A stretch of DNA of 64,000 nt. It comes from Diplosphaera chodatii. Lineage: Eukaryota; Chlorophyta; Trebouxiophyceae; Prasiolales; Stichococcaceae. Made by a program: the position numbers and the translations under genes. This document shows, one piece after another, positions 25,674 through 37,354 of the stretch; within the stretch, counting starts at the first letter, position 1; each line of letters starts with the position of its first letter. The DNA lies in the NCBI GenBank assembly GCA_032358165.1, contig JAALGY010000052.1:1488001-1552000 (forward strand), written 5' to 3'. The notes under the pieces are model-generated. The model worked only from the letters and a program-made list of their open reading frames with translations. It was not told where the DNA came from and searched no databases.

Positions 25674-27137
25674 TCAAAGGTCGTCCTCGGACCGCAGGTA
25701 CTCGCCCACATCTGATTGGTGAAACACCTGTGGTAAAGGAGTCAGCATGTTGCCAACTGGCAGATTAAATAGATTGGTTTGCACCGCCAAAGGACAGTCG
25801 CACATCTAGCAATGTTCATGACAGCTGGGGACAGCTATGCACAGGAGATGGCGATGTGCAGCAGCTGCGCACCACAATGCCGCCTGGATCCATGCTGCGA
25901 GCGTCTGTCGTGCTCTTGGCTGTGGTGCCGAAGCCAAGCGGCACATCCGTCATCGAGTAGACGACCTGACACGATGCAACACCACGATGTCATGCGTTGC
26001 ACAAGGAGCATGCAAACACACAGGATGCCCTGCAAATGCCGCAAGCCTGCTGCGCAGAGGGATGCGGAGCTACGTCATGCATGCTGATGTGCAAGGTGAT
26101 GTGCCGCTGCACATCGGCCAGAGGAGCGGGCAGGCCAGCCAGCAGGCAGGCCAATGGCGGCGAGCGGAGGCAAGAACGGAGGTCTGCCGTGTACTAGCAT
26201 TGACGGCACAACAGCGCACCACGCCGGTGTAGGCGGGCGTGCCCTCGGTGATGCGACCCAGCCCCGACTTCAGCACATGGTTTCCGTACAGGAACTGCAT
26301 CTCAGCCGACGGCCGCACCCAGACCTGCACGGGGTAACACATGCATTCATGCACCGGCAGGTTATGGCAGCATGCGGCCATCAGTCGCAGCGTCTACAGT
26401 GTCAGCAGGTGATGTGATGTGCAAGGCCGGCATCGGCCAGATGGCATCGTGCTGTCGTGCTTGCAAGTGCCCTCAGATTCGGCTTGTTCATTTCGGTTTT
26501 GTTCGTCACGGCTTCTCAGGTTGAAGACTGAATGATACTCTTCACGGGGCACCTCGTCAGCTTTTCACAAATCGAGGATGTCGCACATGATGCGCACCTT
26601 GTATTTGGCATATTGTGACAGTACGTCGAGGGCCCCAATGCCCAGCCGAAACTTGCTGGAGTGTGTGAACTTCCCAATGCAGCTGCCCAGCGAGATCAGT
26701 TTGTCTCGTGCAACCTGCATTGTGACGGCAAGGAGTCGGGGACACGGCCGAACGGCACGGCTGCAGATAACGTAGGTTCAATGAAGGCAACTGCATGTGC
26801 GATCAGAGGGGCAGGCCTCACATTGGTGGCCCGCCGCATGATGTCCTCCCGCACATAGAACACCCTGTTGCGCTGGAGCCGGATGACGTACGACGCATCA
26901 TTCCGGTCAATGAGAGTCTTAATGTCCTTGCCGATGTACTTGTACAGCTTCTCAAACACCTGCTTCGTTTCCTGCAGCCGACACCGGGGCGCCGTCAAGT
27001 CAACACTGTAGAGATGCAGTGTGATGTGTTGTATGCTTTTGGGCAATGTCGTATGAAGCAACAATGCACAGAGTGCAATTATGCATGCAGGAGTACGTGC
27101 AAGCCGTTAGTCTGACCTCTTCCGTAAGAGGCCGCAT
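25674..27137 (-). CDS. NIP7: 60S ribosome biogenesis factor NIP7
   Basis: Nucleolar protein needed for 27S pre-rRNA processing and 60S subunit assembly. Six exons close exactly to 179 residues, against about 180 in yeast and human: 27137-27117, 26971-26822, 26714-26598, 26324-26220, 25965-25873, 25727-25674. The first exon encodes only MRPLTEE, a hallmark NIP7 N-terminus. Then come [33 protein letters not shown] and, in the C-terminal PUA RNA-binding domain, [20 protein letters not shown] and [13 protein letters not shown]. It ends [14 protein letters not shown]. The gene is head-to-head with RPL31, which may allow shared control. All canonical positions I can compare are intact. Confidence 0.97.
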
Positions 27138-27908
27138 GCCGCGGGAGCTGTGCAGGGTCCTGGCAAAGATTTCGCACAAATCTGCCGCCTATGCAAGAGC
27201 TGACGTCGATCTGCAGCTGCACTCTTTCCAGCTACCCTGTCTGGCAAAGGCACAGCGTCAAGATGACGATGTTGCCTGCCACACTGCCGCGGCGGCTGGG
27301 ACGCTACAGTTGCCTTCTAAGTCAGCTTGATGCGCGGTGAACGGTAGCAGTCAAGATGATGGTCCTGTACGCTCCCAGTCTCCACTGTGATTGCCAACTA
27401 TATCGTTTTATGCTCCGAGTTAAAATATCACGGAAGTGAGCTGGCAAAGCATCCACATATGCATAGCTTCAAAAAGCAACGAGAAGCCGATCTGAGAATG
27501 TATACCAACCGCAGGAGCTGTATGATCACTGTTGTCATGCGCAAGATATTGAAGAGACTGCGAGACTGCGTCACAGCCTACCAGGAGGTGCAGTCTGTAG
27601 TGCGTTTAGCCTACAGCCTACACCCACCTAATCCAGCTAGGGGGAGCGCTGCAGGGTTTAGGCCACCGCCCATGGTCGCACTCTTCGGCGCTGCTGCGGC
27701 CTCTTCCACGCGCGACCCGGCGTGCACTCTGCTGCGGGTTGGCGAGGTCCGTCAAGGTAAGCACGAGCGGCAGCATCTTTGCTGCAGGCACCGTGTAACG
27801 CTGAGCTGAGCTGAGCTGAGCTGAAGCAGATGTGCAGGTCCTCCTGCACTAGGCCCCAGCTGTTTGCGTGGTTGCAGCAACTCAGCCCACTGCATCTGTC
27901 GAACGCAG
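27138..27908. promoter_or_regulatory. Bidirectional promoter region NIP7 / RPL31
   Basis: 771 bp between the two divergent start codons. Bases 27350-27560 are lower in GC than the genes around them. It also contains the GCTGA repeat described separately. No specific factor-binding site can be assigned by eye. An upstream non-coding exon of RPL31 ending at the CAG just before its ATG is possible. Confidence 0.5.
27800..27824. repeat. (GCTGA)5 microsatellite
   Basis: Five perfect copies of the pentamer GCTGA, about 85 bp upstream of the RPL31 start codon. It lies in the promoter or 5' UTR. CTGA-type words also act as branch-point sequences, but no function can be claimed. Confidence 0.95.
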
Positions 27909-28879
27909 ATGGTGGGCGGCAAGAAGAGCAGCCGCTCCAAGGACACCGTGACCCGGGAGTACACAGTCAACCTGCACAAGCGGCTGCATGACACCAACTT
28001 CAAGAAGCGGGCGCCGCTGGCCGTGAAGGAGATCCGCAAGTTTGCACAGAAGGCGATGGGCACCAAGGACGTGCGGCTGGACGTCAAGCTGAACAAGGTC
28101 GTCTGGAGCCGGGTGAGTTGCCGCTGGCGGTGGACCGACACAGCAACATGAAACGTGTACACTGCAAGCCTTGCGGTACACGAGGCATCAGCAAGCTCGC
28201 TAGGCAGCCGCAGAGGAGGCTGCGTGCGATCGTCAGCCGCAGCTGCATGTGCAGCACCACGGCGTGCTCAGCAGGAAGCGCTTTGCAGTGGCGGCAGGCA
28301 GCAAGAGGAGCAGCTGTGGCAGCTGACGGCTAAATCAGGGCTGGCTTCCAAAGTTGGTCAGCGTGTTGCACTTACCAGGCAACAGCTGGTCGGCAGGCAT
28401 CAGTCGCTGCGTGCTGCTAGCACCCGCAGCTGCAGCTGGTTTCACATGACTTCCGCCGGGCTCAGCCACCGCTGTGCTGGCGTCCAGTTACTGACACAGC
28501 TGACTGCGGGCAGACGGTAACCTGGCTGCGTGTCGTTGCTCTGCAGGGCGTCAGGAATGTGCCCACACGGCTGCGCATCCAGATCTCACGGCGGCGCAAT
28601 GATGACGAGGATGCCAAGGTGCTCCCTCAATTGACTCTTAGCACATGCACATCGATGCATTCTTCTCCAGGCACTACAGATGTGACAGCGCAACAGCCTC
28701 TGAACGTGCACACGGTCGGGAGTTATTAGAGTCAGGAGCTCCCGGTGTGGCCCGCACCTGCGAAGGAGTTGCTAAATGTTTGGCACCCTGTCCTGCAGGA
28801 GGAGCTGTACTCGTATGTGACGGTGTCAGACGATCAGACGTTCAAGGGCAAGACGAACATCACGATCGAGAGCGCCTGA
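27909..28879 (+). CDS. RPL31: 60S ribosomal protein L31 (eL31)
   Basis: Structural protein of the large cytosolic ribosomal subunit, near the peptide exit tunnel. Three exons, 27909-28112, 28547-28618 and 28799-28879, close to 118 residues, a normal length for the family. The hallmark stretches are [43 protein letters not shown] and, after the splice, [20 protein letters not shown]. It ends in [13 protein letters not shown]. The second and third exons are short, and the 434-bp first intron is longer than most introns in this window, as is common for ribosomal protein genes. A TGTAA poly(A) signal lies at 29045-29049. Confidence 0.97.
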
Positions 28880-29044
28880 GCGGCGAAGGCGACGGCCAGT
28901 TGGCAGGGTGCTGGCTTTGTAGGTACTTGAGGGGGAGGAATGGCAGGGCGGCAGACATGGCGCATGCAGGGCATGCAGCAGGGACATACAGCTGGCAAGG
29001 GGGGCGTTGTTGCTAGCCTTCATGTCTGGACTGCACGCCACACT

Positions 29045-29049
29045 TGTAA
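29045..29049 (+). terminator. Probable RPL31 poly(A) signal TGTAA
   Basis: TGTAA, the usual chlorophyte polyadenylation signal, lies 166 bp after the RPL31 stop codon. Confidence 0.55.
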
Positions 29050-29230
29050 GGCTTCTCGTCATCTGTGCAACAACGGTGTTGCCCACTTTCTCAGGACTTG
29101 CTGTCTCGATCTCTTCATCACCCTCCCCAACTGCCTTCTGAGCTCAGCAACGCATCTGACTCCTACCCACCCGGACCCCTGTCAAATCATGCCGTCTCTC
29201 GCTCCCCTCGGCGTGCTAAGATCCCCTTGC

Positions 29231-31678
29231 TCAGTGGACTTGCTGCCCAGGCTTCACAGCTGCCGCCGCAAAGGTCACCTCGTCCACCTCCGGCCGTAGC
29301 TCACGCGACATCACCTGCGGATGTGCCAACATCGAGAGCATGACACCAAGCGTACACGACCGTTCTTTCAGCACCACATGCTAGCAAGTGTGTATCTCAC
29401 TTGCGTGCTGTGCTGCTGCGACCTCCGTGCAACGGCCAGCCAGGTGTGTGAGTCTGTGAATAGGGTTGTGTTGGTCCGCACCTCAATGCACACAGCCTTC
29501 GGATCGGCACCCTCATGAATCACACGGTAGATGCCCTCGATGATGGGTGCGTCCACGCCCAGCTTCTTCGCCAAGTTGTGCGCCGACCTGCCATAGCAGT
29601 GCACCAGGTGCTCATGCGTGCGGCTCCCTTACGGCCAGCATGCAGACTGGTTGGTGCGTTGCAGACTTCCAGTGCACTTGTAAGCATGCATCCATGCTGT
29701 GTTGCTGGTGTGCCAATCTGCCTGTGGCTGGTGGGCACGCACCTGGAGGTCAGCACGCCTTCAGCCACGGCGGTCATGCCATCAGTAATCTGCTGCAGCG
29801 TCTCGCCCTTGCCGATGCGCAGTCCTACCGTGCGGTTGCGGCTGAGGTCGCCTACAGCACCACATCATGCTTCGACTTGCATCCGTGCCACAGGCGCGTG
29901 CTGCTTTGGTTGACAGCATGCAGATGCCGAGAGCAAAGCAGCAGCCAGGGGACCTGTGCAGGTGAGGACGAGGTCGCCCATGCCCGCGAGGCCCGGCATC
30001 GTCAGCGGGTGGGCGCCGGCAGCCACCGCCTGTGAGCAAGCCACCAGCAGAGTAATGCGAGCAGTCGCTGCGATGCAACAAGGCCACTCTGACAGGCGCA
30101 CTCTTGCGAACATACAACATGACGAAACCAAGCACCAGGCGTGTCATCTCAGCGAGGCCGCGGGTGATGAGCGCTGCACGGCCATTGTTGCCGAACCCCA
30201 GGCCATCGCTGATGCCGCAGGCAATGGCCAGCACATTCTTCAGCGCACCCCCCAGCTCCACACCTATGTGTTTGGCGGCGGCAAAGTCAAGCAGCAGGCT
30301 GCAACAGCACACTCTAATGGCACATAAGTTTGCTGGCGTCATGACTGTAGACGGGTGGCTGTACGTGCCTTGACACAGCAAAGTATAGAGTTGATCCGCT
30401 GGAGCATCTGGTCACGGATGCTCACCAACGACGTCAGTGGTGCGATAGCAGCGAAAGCGCGGCGTTGACAGCAGCGCCTGTGCGCGGGCGGCCACCGCAT
30501 CATCCCGCGACGCAATGGTCACCACCGTCGGCAGCTCGCGTGCCACCTCCGCCGCAAATGACGGGCCGGACAGGTATGCCAGCCGCCCGTGCAGCGACTC
30601 TGGCAGGACACGCTGCAAAATCTGCAACACGGCACAAGAGGGGCATCTGGACCAGCCCGGAGCACGACGAGTCTGTACAGGGCGCACGCGCCGAGCTTGG
30701 ATGTCCTTGACTTCAGATGCCTACAGGCTATTCAAGTGTATCTGTGTAGCAAGTCCCAGCAGGTCTGAAGTGCCGGCCGGTTGGTGACCGTAAGATTGCA
30801 CGAAATTCAGACGTAGGAGACTACACTGCATGTTGGTAGTTGAACCCCAAAGCAATAGCAGCACCTGGTTGGGGGTCTCCAGCGTGTCGTTGAGGATGCC
30901 CTTGGTGCAGGACACCAGAATCTGCTTTGGCGTCATGACACCTACCAGCGGCTCAATGGTCTTGGCAACGAACGGCGTCGGGATGACCTGCATGTCACAG
31001 GTGCATGCTATGATCTGCCTCATGCAGGATGTCATGTCACCGTGTGCAAAGTGAATAGCTGGCAGGCTCCTCCTGTTGGTTGCTGGAAGGGAGCTGGAGT
31101 CCACCACAACCCACCACCAAGATGATCTCTGCTGACTTGACCACCTCCGCCATGTCACCTGAGGCACGCAGCGACTCTGGGAGTTTCACCTCCTGCAGCA
31201 CAGCAGCAAGGTTGCTCGCTGCTCACAGTTCACGAGGCGCAACTCGCGGAGTGTTTGCCCTGGCTACAATGTGAGTGCCTCTCATAGTCATTGGCAGGGA
31301 TATACCCGGTCGCAGGACACATACTGGTGAACAACAGCACCTTAAGGAAGGCGGTGTTCTCGTGCTGCTGATTGACGGAGGTCACCACCTCCGGCTCGCG
31401 TGCCCAGAGCACGGTGTCGTGGCCCATGCGCGCTGCATGCGCTGCAAGCGCTGTGCCCCATGCGCCTCCACCTGCCGCGCTCACATACTCCCAGTCATAC
31501 ACCACACTGCATTCATTGCCCTCAGAGCCCCAACATCCTCGGGCAGGCTGAACGGAGGGGTTGATGACGAGAGTCTGTCAAGGCCAGGCGCTGAGATGGA
31601 TATGTGGATGTAGGAGTGCAGCAGGCTGTTGTGCACACCCAGAACGCCCACAGATGTGTGTGGCGCAGCGCCCGCCAT
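29231..31678 (-). CDS. GPDH: NAD-dependent glycerol-3-phosphate dehydrogenase
   Basis: Reduces dihydroxyacetone phosphate to sn-glycerol 3-phosphate for glycerolipid or glycerol synthesis. Ten exons close to 356 residues: 31678-31639, 31471-31341, 31192-31115, 30987-30865, 30621-30426, 30263-30136, 30029-29954, 29851-29743, 29587-29482, 29314-29231. The Rossmann glycine motif [13 protein letters not shown] is created across the first splice. Then come [21 protein letters not shown] and [19 protein letters not shown] with the catalytic Lys, [17 protein letters not shown], and [20 protein letters not shown]. It ends KPGQQVH. The model starts at MAGAAPHTS with no transit peptide, so it is probably cytosolic. 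The upstream frame is open to 31831, so a longer N-terminus cannot be excluded. It lacks the SerB-like phosphatase domain fused to some algal GPDHs. Confidence 0.95.
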
Positions 31679-32486
31679 GATGGAGTTTTCACCAATTTTC
31701 CGTCCTCGCCCGACCCCGATCAGGCGGCAGATTACTCTGTACGCCTGCAAGGCACCATACTGTGGGCGCGTGGCTGGTAATTCTGGTCTGCATGATAGGC
31801 TCCAGCTCAGATCAGAAGCACATGGGTGCACTTATTCCACCGTGTGATGGCATAGAGTGTCTTGTGCTACCTGGTGCGCTTCAACTGCAGCCTGATATGG
31901 ATCGGCCTGGGCAACCTAGTGGTAAGGTCTCCAGCAGAGGACTCGACAGGCTGCGGTAGGCCCAAGTGCCATGTGCCGAGACAAGCTCCTGTATCTAGCG
32001 CAAGATGGCGGTGCAGCAGCTGAGCAATTCAGGCTCGGAAGTCCTTGCGATGACTCTGAGCTGCTGACTGTGATTGTGTGTCGTCACAGCATGGGTGCAT
32101 TGGCACGCCAGTGGGATCTGTGTTGTAGCACTTTCCGAGAATATCAGGCTTGGACACAGTCATGTTGGTAGAATCGCAGCAAAGAACATGTAGCGGTGGC
32201 ACCACTTATCACGCGCAGGCAGCACTCGAGTCGCCGGGCAGCTGACCGCCATTCCGGTAGGACATGCACACTGCTGGGTTCAAACAGCAATTGCCCGGGT
32301 GCGAATCCCTGTTGCGATCTCCTCTTTGAACCAAAACCGTGCACACTGGCTGGTCAGCACGTCGCTGCTGTATATGCCAGGATGCGAAAGCAGTATACGT
32401 GCTCAAAACCACAAGCAGGGTATCTAGTCCGCTATCTCTAAGCAAGGCAGCACCGCAGGCCAGCGCTGCTTGGCATTGCCGGGCAG
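31679..32486. other. Intergenic region upstream of the dehydrogenase gene
   Basis: About 800 bp between the start of the GPDH gene and the stop of the next minus-strand gene. It should contain the GPDH promoter and the neighbour's 3' UTR. Short plus-strand frames (31629-31959) have no recognisable content. Confidence 0.45.
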
Positions 32487-34845
32487 TCACACCGTGACCA
32501 GCAGACGGCGGGCGCCAGTAACAAAATGCATCCAGGGCGTGGCGTCATGCAGCAGCATCCAGTCGCCGTCGTCGTCCTGCGTCCGGAGGCGACCATAACA
32601 AGCCTGTTTCTTGATGTGCATGTGGACAGGCCTCTGCAGACAGGGCTTGCGTAAGGTGACAGGAGGAAGATCACTCTATTTGCAACGTTGCCACAATGCA
32701 CATGTACTGCAGTGCAAACAAACCTCATATGTGATTCGGACGCTGTCCCGCCCTGGCAGTATAGCACCATGACGAACATAAATTTCCTGCAGCACCTGAG
32801 CGCGACCGCTGCACCCCTGCAGGTCTAGTTCACCTGCGCACAGCACTAGATGCATTGTTGGTCGGAGAGATGAGACCGGCAGGATGCGCCCAAACCCCAG
32901 GCCAAACCGACTGCAACACCTGGCTGTGTCAGCTCACCAAGTGGCCGCAAGGTGCTGCCGCTGCTGCTGAGGTAGTGCAGACCTACGGGCAGAGGCGCCG
33001 CAGCGCCATTGCCACTTGGCCCTGCTGCCTCCGCAGCCACCTGCTGGGTGATGCCAGCAACCAGCTGGTCGGCCTGCCCAGGCATCGTGTGGCCCTGCGG
33101 GTGCCTGTCAACAGCAGTCGCGGGTGGCTCTGCGTCAGGCTTGTGCTGCTGGCTGGGCGCCGCAGGCACATCAGCTCCCAGCTCGCCTCTTTGACTGCGC
33201 GCCGGCGGCCCGTGCTTCCCGCCAACCTTGTCGGCAACACTGTCTATGTCACCACGGCCGCTGCTGGGTTGCAATCGGGCCTTCCTGCCATTCTGCAGCG
33301 GTGACACGGCTGCGTTGTCGCCTAGCTGCTTGGCGCCGCCAAGACCTTTTCGAGGCTCTGCTGCCATCACAGGCTCTGGGCTGTCCGGGTCCTGCAGGCG
33401 ATGCGGCTGAACTTGCTGGTGCAATTGCAAGGCCTCTGTCAGCTTCGCTGCTGCGCCGCCATCCTTGCGGCCCTGCTCAGCAGGATGCTGAGGCACAGCA
33501 GGCAGGTCCGATGCATCTGCAGGGTCGGGGCGCTCCGCCGCATTACTGGCTGGCACATCGCCACCGCCTGGCAACACCAGCATGTCCGCTGCTGCCGGCT
33601 GCTGCGCCCCAGCATTGGACTTGCGCTTCCGCTGCCCTGCTTGACCTGCCCGGCCAGCAGCTGCGCCGCCAGACCCTAGCTGTCTGTTCATGGCAGTGGC
33701 AGGCTGCCGCTGTGCTGGATCCACGAGAACGCTGCGGCCCGCTGGGCTGTGCCGCTTGGTGCTGTCGGCATCAGATGCTGGCGAGGCCGCGTCCTGCATG
33801 ACCATTCACGTACGCTTTGGTGAGCTCGAGCACCAGTGCCATTCTGAGCAGTGTTGGTGCGGCATGAGCACAACATGCCGCAGCTGTTTGCCGATTCAGC
33901 TGCGGATTTCGCACTCCAGGTTTGCAACTACCTGTTCCACAGCTGACATCAGGTGTGCGGTACAGCGCTCCGAATCGTGTCTGGCAGCACCTGCTGATGT
34001 GCCGGCACCCTGTCCACTGACGGTATTCGCAGCTGCTGATCCGCCTCGCTATGGGCACTGCTGGTATCAGGCACTGCTGCTTCGCGCTCCTGTGTACACA
34101 CCGTGGTGTGGTGAATGACCACACAAGTATGATTGCATTTCTTCGTCTGTATGTGTGCGATTGTTGTAGCAGCTCACCAGCTGCCGTCAATGCTGTGCCA
34201 TGTATCACAGGCATGCTGAAGTGCTCGTTGAGGCAAGTATGTTGATGGCCAGTACCCCACCTCGCCCCTCAGCTTGGCAGCGGCACCATTGCTCCGCTGA
34301 TGCTGCACCTGGTCTGCAGACTGCTGCGCATCGTTGCCATGCTTTGCAGCTGCTGGTGTCAGGCCATGTCGCTGCTGATCCACGCCTGCCGCCTGTGCGA
34401 CACCCCCTGGCACCTGGACTCCCGCGGGTTCGGCCTTGACTGTGGGCTCTCGAGCGGCGCGGGCGGCTGCTGCTGCCTCCTGCTGTGCTGTGCGCGCTGC
34501 CTGCTCGGCCGCCTACAGTAATGCCAATGGGTTGAGATCGGCAGGGCCACCATGGGACCAAAGCCTCAATGCGTGAAACGGCACGTTGTGCACCCCACCT
34601 GTTTGGCTGCTTGCTCCGCCTCAAACTCCGCAAGCCATCGGTTCTTCATGCTTTTGAAGCCGCCTGGCAGCGGTGCTGACACTGATGCAAGCTGCTGCTG
34701 CTTCTGCTGCTGCGCTGGCACACATGCTGCCCAGCCCGAGCCATTCACATGCATGGTTGCAGGTCCCGAAGCCCCCAGCGAATCAGTTCTGGCGGCCTGC
34801 AGGGAAGACCCCATAAACGTCACATACCGTGCGCAAGTCCATCAT
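32487..34845 (-). CDS. Probable nuclear regulator with a C-terminal Aux/IAA-ARF-like PB1 domain
   Basis: I do not recognise the full protein, but its last three exons read as a PB1 domain: VGLHYLSSSGSTLRPL (about 32980-32940), VLQEIYVRHG and DSVRITYE (32816-32724), then the acidic OPCA-type motif TQDDDGDWMLLHDATPW followed by MHFVTGARRLLVTV and the stop (32603-32487). Plant Aux/IAA and ARF proteins carry GDWML, PW, FV and RL in the same order. The rest is low complexity: MMDLRT start (34845), a Gln/Ala-rich part with KNRWLAEFEAEQAAKQ (about 34625), an EQAARTAQQEAAAA helix with a sumoylation-type VKAE (about 34430), and an 870-base exon (33789-32925 region) containing the basic cluster RKRK. 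No B3 or other DNA-binding domain was seen. The join between the 870-base exon and the middle PB1 exon is unresolved. Confidence 0.65.
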
Positions 34846-35788
34846 ATGTTACAGTAAGCACCTTCATGCAAAACAAGTGCCGGATGGCTGGGTTGCACAG
34901 CGCAACGCCTGCCTTTGCTCGGCCTTTCCGCGCCGGCGGCATGAGAGCGCGTCCCCAGCGCCCAGACTCTGTTTCGAGGCACACCTCGATCTGCGGGACT
35001 GACAATTAACTCTCTACGCATGCGGACTTCAACATGCACGCTGCTGAATGTTCATCTCGGCCGCTGCAGTGCTGCTGCGGTGCCTCACTGCGCAACGTGC
35101 TGCAAACATGCCAGCGATACAAGGGCAGGAACATGCATTGATAGATCGTCAAGCTGCTTGCGGCCCTCACCTCTGCTGGGTTTGTGCTACCACCTTTCGT
35201 GGGCTAGTTTGCGCCACCGTGCAGTGCGACAGTTTCAGGCCAACGCATGCTGCATGCTGCGCCCGCATTCACATCATGCCAGTACTTGTGGCACAACAAA
35301 GGATGCGCCAGCCAGCAGCAAGCGGCCAAGCCTGTCTCCACAGGCCTTTCACACTTTCAAGAAGGTGTTTCAACAGATGTACACCAAAAGTTCTGCTTCT
35401 GTTGCACCCGCAAGCCCGTTGCGTCTGTGTCTAGTTCAGAACACATTGGCCGTGCCTAGATGTGGTGTTCATGTGTTGTGGCGCAAGCTTGCAAGTAGCT
35501 TTTGGCTTGCTCATCAAAGCTGACATGTTGCTTGTATCACTAGGTCTCTAGGTGCAGATTAGCGTGAACATGCAACTCTGGGAGCTACATCCTTGCCCTA
35601 TGCTAATAACTGCCATTGGACCGATTGATAACAGCTGACAGTTACAGCGTAGCATGCAGTCACCAACATGGTGCTGCCACTCAGACATACAGCTGCAAGG
35701 CCGCAGCTGCTTGCGCTTGGACTGTCCATGGACCATTTGCCGCAGGGTCGGCATGTCTCCCTCTGCCTTGCTCACACCATCGTCAAAA
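34846..35788. other. Intergenic region, about 940 bp
   Basis: Between the PB1-domain gene and the 3' end of EMG1. A 167-codon Cys-rich plus-strand frame spans 35020-35523, and a minus-strand frame spans 34820-35005, but neither shows a domain or a believable gene context. TTACA at 35642-35646 (TGTAA on the minus strand) is a likely poly(A) signal for EMG1, 143 bp past its stop. Confidence 0.45.
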
Positions 35789-36970
35789 TTAGACAATGTC
35801 ATACTTCCATTCCAGTGCATTCGTGATCCTGCCAAGGCAGCAGGCAGCGCTGAGAGCAAACTCTGAGATGGACACCATTCGGTCGGTGTAAGACACGTCG
35901 ATCTTGCCCCGCGCCATGGCGCCAACGCTGAAGACCACGGCCTGATCTGCCGGCAAGGCCTTGACAAAACCCTGGAGCGACCCGCTGATGAGCTCCGCTT
36001 TGTGCGAAAAGCCGACGCGCTCTGCGCCCGCTGGAAAGTACTTCGTGACAGGCCCCTTGACTACCTGCGATGCAAGGGTGAAGCGTCACAAGTGAGCGGC
36101 AGGACGCTGATGCGGACCGCAATAGGCAGGACGTATACCCACCCACGCTGCCACTCAACAACCCTTGTCAGTATAGCATTCAAGCACACGCCGGACTCGC
36201 AAGCTATATGGAAGCAGGTCTCGGCCCGCAGCACCTTCAGGAGCTTGGAGGACCCGTTGGACGCCCGGATGCTGAGCTTCTGCAGCAGCTGCACCATGAG
36301 GCCGCAGAAGCGCTTGAACGTGCGTGGCAACCGGACTTGCGGGTTGACTTCTATGAGCACGTTCCTGGCTGTGTGCACGTAGACTGCCTGCACGACAGCA
36401 TGTCTTAAAGACTTTCCACACCGTGTCGCATGCAGACATCCAAGCCTGGTCGGGCGACTGTCACAGCTATCACAGCGGAGCTTGCCTTTATTCTGCCAGC
36501 CTTATTCAGCGGGCTGTCTAGGATGGCAAGCAAAGCCTGCGTGGTGCCAGCGGATTCCAGGTTTAGTGAGGACCAGTTGCTGATGTGGCGCATCACAATG
36601 GCGTGCATGTGCGTGCAGGTCGATGCAATGCAGTACCTGATGGCAGATGTCTGGTCGATATTCCGCAGGGTCCTTTCCCATCCGCCCAAGATACCGGCCG
36701 TGGTCATCGCAGTTCAGCAGCTGGTAGGTCTGCACATGCACCCATGGCTGGCTGAGCATGCCCGGCGGCCGTCAACACTCATGCCCACACACGGTCTCAC
36801 AACATGCGTGCGCGGTTCACGTGAGCACATTGTTCACAATTACTCACTTTGCCAACGTGCGCTGTTTCAAGACTGGCGTTTTCCAGCACAAAGATGATGT
36901 TGCCCTGCTGCGCGCCCGAAGTCGATGGCATGTCCTCATCTTCCGGTGCCTCTACACCTCCCCCGCTCAT
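35789..36970 (-). CDS. EMG1: EMG1/NEP1 18S rRNA pseudouridine N1-methyltransferase
   Basis: SPOUT-class methyltransferase acting on the hypermodified pseudouridine of 18S rRNA, and a 40S assembly factor. Five exons close to 231 residues: 36970-36848, 36729-36637, 36536-36486, 36387-36235, 36064-35789. It starts [14 protein letters not shown] (acidic), then [77 protein letters not shown] and [14 protein letters not shown]. The cofactor-pocket region is [27 protein letters not shown]. Every block has a direct counterpart in yeast and human Emg1. Intron 3 (36388-36485) starts with GC (AAG|GCAAGC), the usual form of a GC-AG intron, and the frame needs it. Confidence 0.97.
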
Positions 36971-37354
36971 GATGTGCACCGCTACAGCTTGAAATATCTG
37001 TGCTCTGCGGTTGAAGGCGTTCTGCTACACAAGGCTGGGCGCTCCCAAATTGTCCCTGTGGATGTGCTGCTGGACCAGGAAATAATTGGAGTTGAGCAGC
37101 ACTCGAGCACGAACGCAGATGTGAGTTCGTCGAATGTGCAAATCCTGATGGAGGATGTGCTTCGCTGTTCAGCAAATGATCATATGTTGATTGTATATTG
37201 CATGCTGGTTCGGGTGCCCCCAGGTTCAGCAAAGTCTTCAACAGGTCTGCACACAGATGACAGCAGGAGCACCCAGCATGCAGAGCTGGGCCGGCACTTT
37301 AGACCTCTGAAAACAGTTGAGTGAAGCAGCTTTGTCTGCGCCGCTGAAAGCCGT
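36971..37354. other. Short intergenic region EMG1 / CBP80
   Basis: 384 bp between two genes on the same strand. It should hold the EMG1 promoter and the CBP80 3' UTR. The CBP80 stop codon itself lies in a TGTAA word (37355-37359 on the minus strand). No other feature was seen. Confidence 0.45.

Noticed and set aside
32270..32340. tRNA-like stretch with GGGTGCGAATCCC resembling a T-arm
   Set aside because: No matching acceptor stem, A box or anticodon arm could be drawn.
35247..35459. Plus-strand Cys-rich frame (HQKFCFCCTRKP) recalling an SBP zinc finger
   Set aside because: The spacing of Cys and His does not fit SBP, and no nuclear-signal tail follows.
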